From the NCBI RefSeq assembly GCF_000016645.1, contig NC_009441.1:3286001-3350000 (forward strand): a DNA stretch of 64,000 nt, in the 5' to 3' direction. The stretch is from Flavobacterium johnsoniae UW101. Its GTDB lineage: Bacteria; Bacteroidota; Bacteroidia; Flavobacteriales; Flavobacteriaceae. Position 1 is the first letter of the stretch; the number at the start of each line of letters is the position of its first letter. Below are positions 60,557 to 64,000 of the stretch, one piece after another. Made by a program: the position numbers and the translations under genes. The notes beneath the pieces are model-generated. The model made no database searches. It had not been told where the DNA came from and worked only from the letters and a program-made list of their open reading frames with translations.

Positions 60557-61624
60557 TTAAGATTTATAATCTTGAAACGCTTCCAGAATTAATTTATTTT
60601 CAACCGATTGGTTAATTTTTATTTTTCCGATTCCTTCAATTAATGCAAATTGAATTAAGCCGTATTCATTTTTTTTATCATGAACCAGTAATTCAAGAAT
60701 AGGATCGATGTCATTTTCTTCAAAAATTACCTGATCGTAAATAGACTGAATTGCTGTTTTAATTTCGATGTATTCTCCTTTTGAAATTAAATTTTTATGG
60801 AGCGAAATGTAACTTTCAAGAATCATTCCCACAGCAATTGCTTCACCGTGAAGTAAAGTTGTTTTGTCTTCGCTTTCTAAAAAGTAACTTTCAATGGCAT
60901 GACCTAATGTATGACCAAAATTTAATGCTTTACGAATATTTTTTTCTGTTGGATCCTGAATTACGATTTCGTTTTTAATTTCAACAGAGCGATAAATTAA
61001 CTCATCTAATCCGTTATAATCAATAGATGATATATCAAGAAATTCTCTCCAGTATGCAGCATCGTAAATCAAGCCATGTTTAAGCATTTCTGCAAGTCCA
61101 GAACGCATTTCGCTTTGTGGCAAAGTTTCAAGGTATTGTGTGTCAATTAAAACCATTTGAGGTACATTGATAACACCAATCTGATTTTTAAGGTTTCCTA
61201 AATCGACTCCGGTTTTTCCTCCAACAGAAGCATCAACCATAGATAATAATGTTGTTGGAATATTTATAAAATCAACTCCTCTTTTAAATGTAGAAGCAAC
61301 AAAACCTCCTAAATCTGTAACAACTCCACCGCCCAGATTAATAATAAGAGATTTTCTATCGGCACCCAGTTCTGTTAAAACATGCCAGATTTGAATGCAG
61401 GTTTCAATATTTTTATTGGCTTCTCCTGCTTCAAATTCGATAATTTCGATATTTAAATCAGTTTCAATAATAGGCAGAAGCTTAGGAAGACAATACTCAT
61501 TTGTTTCTGTATCAACAATAATAAAAATGTTTGAGTATTTATTTTCTCTTAAATGATTATTTAAAGCTTCGTAAGCATTTTGGTTAAAATGCACGAGATA
61601 ATTATTTGCTTGTATAGACTGCAT
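60557..61624 (-). CDS. aroB: 3-Dehydroquinate synthase
   Basis: 355 residues from the ATG at 61624, which gives the usual start; an ATG nine codons upstream (61651) is also open. Second step of the shikimate pathway; needs NAD and a divalent metal. Seen: NAD segment GGGVVTDLGGFVASTFKRG, PTTLLSMVDASVGGKTGVD, the metal ligands in MLKHGLI and LNFGHTLGHAIE, and HGEAIAVGM. Stands between the polyamine genes and the O-antigen ligase gene. Confidence 0.95.
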   Translation of the reverse strand: MQSIQANNYLVHFNQNAYEALNNHLRENKYSNIFIIVDTETNEYCLPKLLPIIETDLNIEIIEFEAGEANKNIETCIQIWHVLTELGADRKSLIINLGGGVVTDLGGFVASTFKRGVDFINIPTTLLSMVDASVGGKTGVDLGNLKNQIGVINVPQMVLIDTQYLETLPQSEMRSGLAEMLKHGLIYDAAYWREFLDISSIDYNGLDELIYRSVEIKNEIVIQDPTEKNIRKALNFGHTLGHAIESYFLESEDKTTLLHGEAIAVGMILESYISLHKNLISKGEYIEIKTAIQSIYDQVIFEENDIDPILELLVHDKKNEYGLIQFALIEGIGKIKINQSVENKLILEAFQDYKS

Positions 61625-61757
61625 AATTTCTTTGGTTAATTGAAAGCGCAAAAATAAAGCATTTTAAGCTAAATAATATTCAAACTTTAAGCCTTATTTG
61701 TTTTAAAACGAATGATTCTAAGTAATATTCATTTCTGTTTAAAAAAAGAAGCAGATA

Positions 61758-64000
61758 TTATTTACAACTTTGCAAAATTGATTGATTTACCTGAGAATAT
61801 TTTTTGTTCTTGGCAATATTAAAATATTTACAGGCATTTGCTTTATCCTGTTCTCTCAAGTAACATATTCCAATAAAAAATTCTGTTTTTCCATCGTATA
61901 GTCCGGGATATTTTAAAGCATTCAATAAGTAACTTATTGCTTTTTTATCCTGTCCGGCTTTATAATAATAAAACCCTATATTTTGTAATGGATATGGACT
62001 ATTAGGATCTGTTTTTAAAGCTTTTTCATAGTATTCCAGTGCTTTATCTAATTTTGATTGAGATTCAAAACTTTGACCTTTTACAAGATAATCCGTTACA
62101 AGTAAATCTTTTTTCTTTTTTAATAATGTACTGTCTGCAGGAGATTTGATTAAGCTTTTGTTTATAAAATTCAATTGTGATTTATAGTTATAACCTGCCG
62201 TTTTTAGATTTGATAAGGTTAGATTCAATTCTTCCGGATGGTTTCTATATTTACTAAATAGTGCATGTTCTTTTAAAATTTCTGTAGTGTCTTTCATTTT
62301 TGCCGCCATGGCTGCTGATATGGAGTAAATACCGTAATTTACAGGGTATCTGTAAAATGCTTTTTTCACATATATATAAGCGCTGTCAATATTTCCTTTT
62401 TCATTAGAAATAACGTGTTTGTAAAAATCGATTCTGCCTAAATATGGGTTGATTTTTGAGGCTCTCGAAAAACATTTTAAGGCCATGCTGTAATTCTTTT
62501 CACGGATATAGTAAATCCCCGCATATTCATAAAATGACTCTGAAGTATTAAAAACATTAGGATATGCCGGCATTCTTCTCATCACTTCGTCACCGTTAAG
62601 AGCTCCTTTAGTATTTACGTTTATATTATCTGTTACAATTAAATATTCCAGATTTGATGCTCTATATATTAAAAACGCAGAATAACTGGTAATTAAAGAA
62701 ACCACAATTAAAGTCACAGCTATAATCTTAATAGTTTTATTTGAAGTTTGCTGTAAATTTTTGTCTTTAAAATTATTTAGAACAGTAAAGGCCAGAATTA
62801 AACTAAAGAAAATAGACATTGTTGGTCTGTACATAGGAAAGTTAAAAAGGGAATCAACTCCATAAACAATAACCAGCATTAAGGTCAAAAGCGCTGTTAA
62901 TCTTGTATGTGAATCATTTGATTTTAGAACATTTTTTAAATTGATACTGAAAATCAGTATAAAAATGGATAAATAAATCAAGCCATTTATAATTCCTGTT
63001 TCTGCAGAAATTTCAATAAAATCATTATGTGCATGAAGGGAAACAATTAAATCGTAAGAAGTAGTTTTTTCATACGGAATAGATTCTATTTGATAATTAC
63101 CTAATCCAATGCCAAGTATTGGATTTTTTTTAATCATTTCAAAAGCATTTCCCCAAAATGTAAGCCTTGCTTTTGACGAATTATCCTCAGCGTTAATTCT
63201 TTCAATTCTGTTTTCTAATGCAACATATCGATTGTTGTCTTTAGATTTTTCAAAAATTGAGTTTGTATACAAAACTGCACATAAAACAGGAACAATCAAG
63301 TATATAATTTTTATAAAACCTGGTTTACTGAAAGTATTTTCTTTTAGCAGATAAACGATATAAATAAAAAAGATTAAAAACAGATTAATTAATGGAGTTC
63401 TTGCTCCTGTTAAAAAAATAACTGATACCACAGAAAACAGGGTGACTGTAAAGAATATTTTCTTGTAACTATTAAAATGTGTAATTCCCAATAATAGAAA
63501 TGGGATTTTAATAGTAAGACTGGCGGCAAGTATATTTATATTTCCCGTATTTCCTTTCATGCTCCAAAGAAGATCCATAATTGAAGTGTTTTTAGGAATG
63601 ATGAGAAAGTTTTGTAATTGCTGCAACGATTGAAAAAAGGCGCTGATTCCAATTATCAGTACTATTTTATACAGCAGGTCAAATTTGTCTTTGAGCAGAA
63701 TAGTGAGATTTATAAAAAGACAAAATACAATTGCTATTTCGGTAAATTTTGTAAAAACTAAAGAGGAATTTTTTGCTGAAAACAATGAAATCCCGCATAA
63801 TAAAATAAAAGCCAGATATAATCTAAAAATATAACTGCGTTTTAATAATGAAAAAACAGTATTAGAAAGTACATTGGTGTTAAAGTAAAAATAAATACCA
63901 AAGATTAGATTAATAACTGATAAGTAGAGAAATTGCGGATTGATAATTTCCAGACTTTTGAAATATGGAAGAAAATCGATTATAAGTAATGATACAATAA
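61758..64000 (-). CDS. O-antigen ligase/polymerase (Wzy-like) with C-terminal TPR, 5'-truncated by window edge
   Basis: At least 747 codons; the frame is open to the right edge, so the N-terminus is missing. Many hydrophobic helices occupy the first two thirds, with the periplasmic loop ending LHAHNDFIEISAETGIINGLIY, the family signature of Wzy/WaaL O-antigen ligases. Residues after about 450 form TPR repeats (YDKALEYYEKALKTDPNSPYPLQNIGFYYYKAGQ; short repeats near the end). Likely joins or polymerises surface polysaccharide or glycan at the outer face of the inner membrane. Substrate unknown. Confidence 0.88.
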   Translation of the reverse strand, partial: IVSLLIIDFLPYFKSLEIINPQFLYLSVINLIFGIYFYFNTNVLSNTVFSLLKRSYIFRLYLAFILLCGISLFSAKNSSLVFTKFTEIAIVFCLFINLTILLKDKFDLLYKIVLIIGISAFFQSLQQLQNFLIIPKNTSIMDLLWSMKGNTGNINILAASLTIKIPFLLLGITHFNSYKKIFFTVTLFSVVSVIFLTGARTPLINLFLIFFIYIVYLLKENTFSKPGFIKIIYLIVPVLCAVLYTNSIFEKSKDNNRYVALENRIERINAEDNSSKARLTFWGNAFEMIKKNPILGIGLGNYQIESIPYEKTTSYDLIVSLHAHNDFIEISAETGIINGLIYLSIFILIFSINLKNVLKSNDSHTRLTALLTLMLVIVYGVDSLFNFPMYRPTMSIFFSLILAFTVLNNFKDKNLQQTSNKTIKIIAVTLIVVSLITSYSAFLIYRASNLEYLIVTDNINVNTKGALNGDEVMRRMPAYPNVFNTSESFYEYAGIYYIREKNYSMALKCFSRASKINPYLGRIDFYKHVISNEKGNIDSAYIYVKKAFYRYPVNYGIYSISAAMAAKMKDTTEILKEHALFSKYRNHPEELNLTLSNLKTAGYNYKSQLNFINKSLIKSPADSTLLKKKKDLLVTDYLVKGQSFESQSKLDKALEYYEKALKTDPNSPYPLQNIGFYYYKAGQDKKAISYLLNALKYPGLYDGKTEFFIGICYLREQDKANACKYFNIAKNKKYSQVNQSILQSCK

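Noticed and set aside
63783..63785. TTG at 63785 as the start of the O-antigen ligase gene
   Set aside because: The frame stays open to the right edge and encodes further membrane helices.

Overview
The window looks like a chromosomal segment of a Flavobacterium-type member of the Bacteroidota. The grounds are AT-rich DNA, absence of Shine-Dalgarno sequences, repeated promoters of the form TTG-N16..23-TAnnTTTG, a type IX secretion protein (PorQ), a menaquinone pathway, M56/BlaI sensors, and TANTD-less ordinary housekeeping genes of flavobacterial type. I see no rRNA, tRNA, CRISPR array, prophage, insertion sequence or replication origin. Both edges cut genes: lon at the left (5' end missing) and a Wzy/O-antigen-ligase-like gene at the right (5' end missing on the minus strand).

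Layout. 0-12 kb: lon, porQ, cmk, a nucleoside-type MFS transporter, an accessory block of four unknown membrane proteins, then rpsA; cmk and rpsA, often neighbours in bacteria, are here 5.4 kb apart. 11.7-14.5 kb: two tandem ExbD-like proteins without ExbB, a secreted fasciclin-domain protein, an EamA exporter and a 47-residue protein. 14.8-20.5 kb: a five-gene minus-strand operon blaI - M56 - blaI - M56 - class-C-type serine hydrolase, with a pair of AACTA-N6-TAGTT palindromes placed over its only evident promoter. 20.6-27.5 kb: MFS exporter, DUF1684, TatD, TcdA, HAD phosphatase, DUF2911, GNAT and thioredoxin proteins. 27.6-36.6 kb: menD, menB, menA and menC dispersed among DUF2853, CvfB, a UPF0173 hydrolase and a TPR protein. 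36.6-45.6 kb: HhH and OmpA envelope proteins, CYTH, YpdA, SelO, MsrA, a class V aminotransferase, an APC permease. 45.7-48.6 kb: a minus-strand operon (SpeE-like methyltransferase, stand-alone M23 protein, lipoprotein, a secreted protein interrupted by an in-frame TAA, NTF2-like protein). 48.7-55 kb: acyltransferase, an XRE regulator divergent from an M14 peptidase with several palindromic TGTTTAC...GTAAA sites between them, Lrp, PEP carboxylase, DinB. 55-64 kb: recQ, an acidic protein, a deoxyhypusine-synthase-like protein beside arginine decarboxylase (probable polyamine pair) with a possible leader ORF, aroB and the O-antigen-ligase/TPR protein.

The best candidates for something not well described are the double BlaI/M56 operon (near-identical repressors, unrelated sensor tails, one shared promoter with operators), the XRE/M14 intergenic operator array, the orphan ExbD pair, the cmk-rpsA accessory block, the possible leader ORF before arginine decarboxylase, and the stand-alone M23 operon. 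All functional statements rest on reading motifs by eye; no database search was possible.
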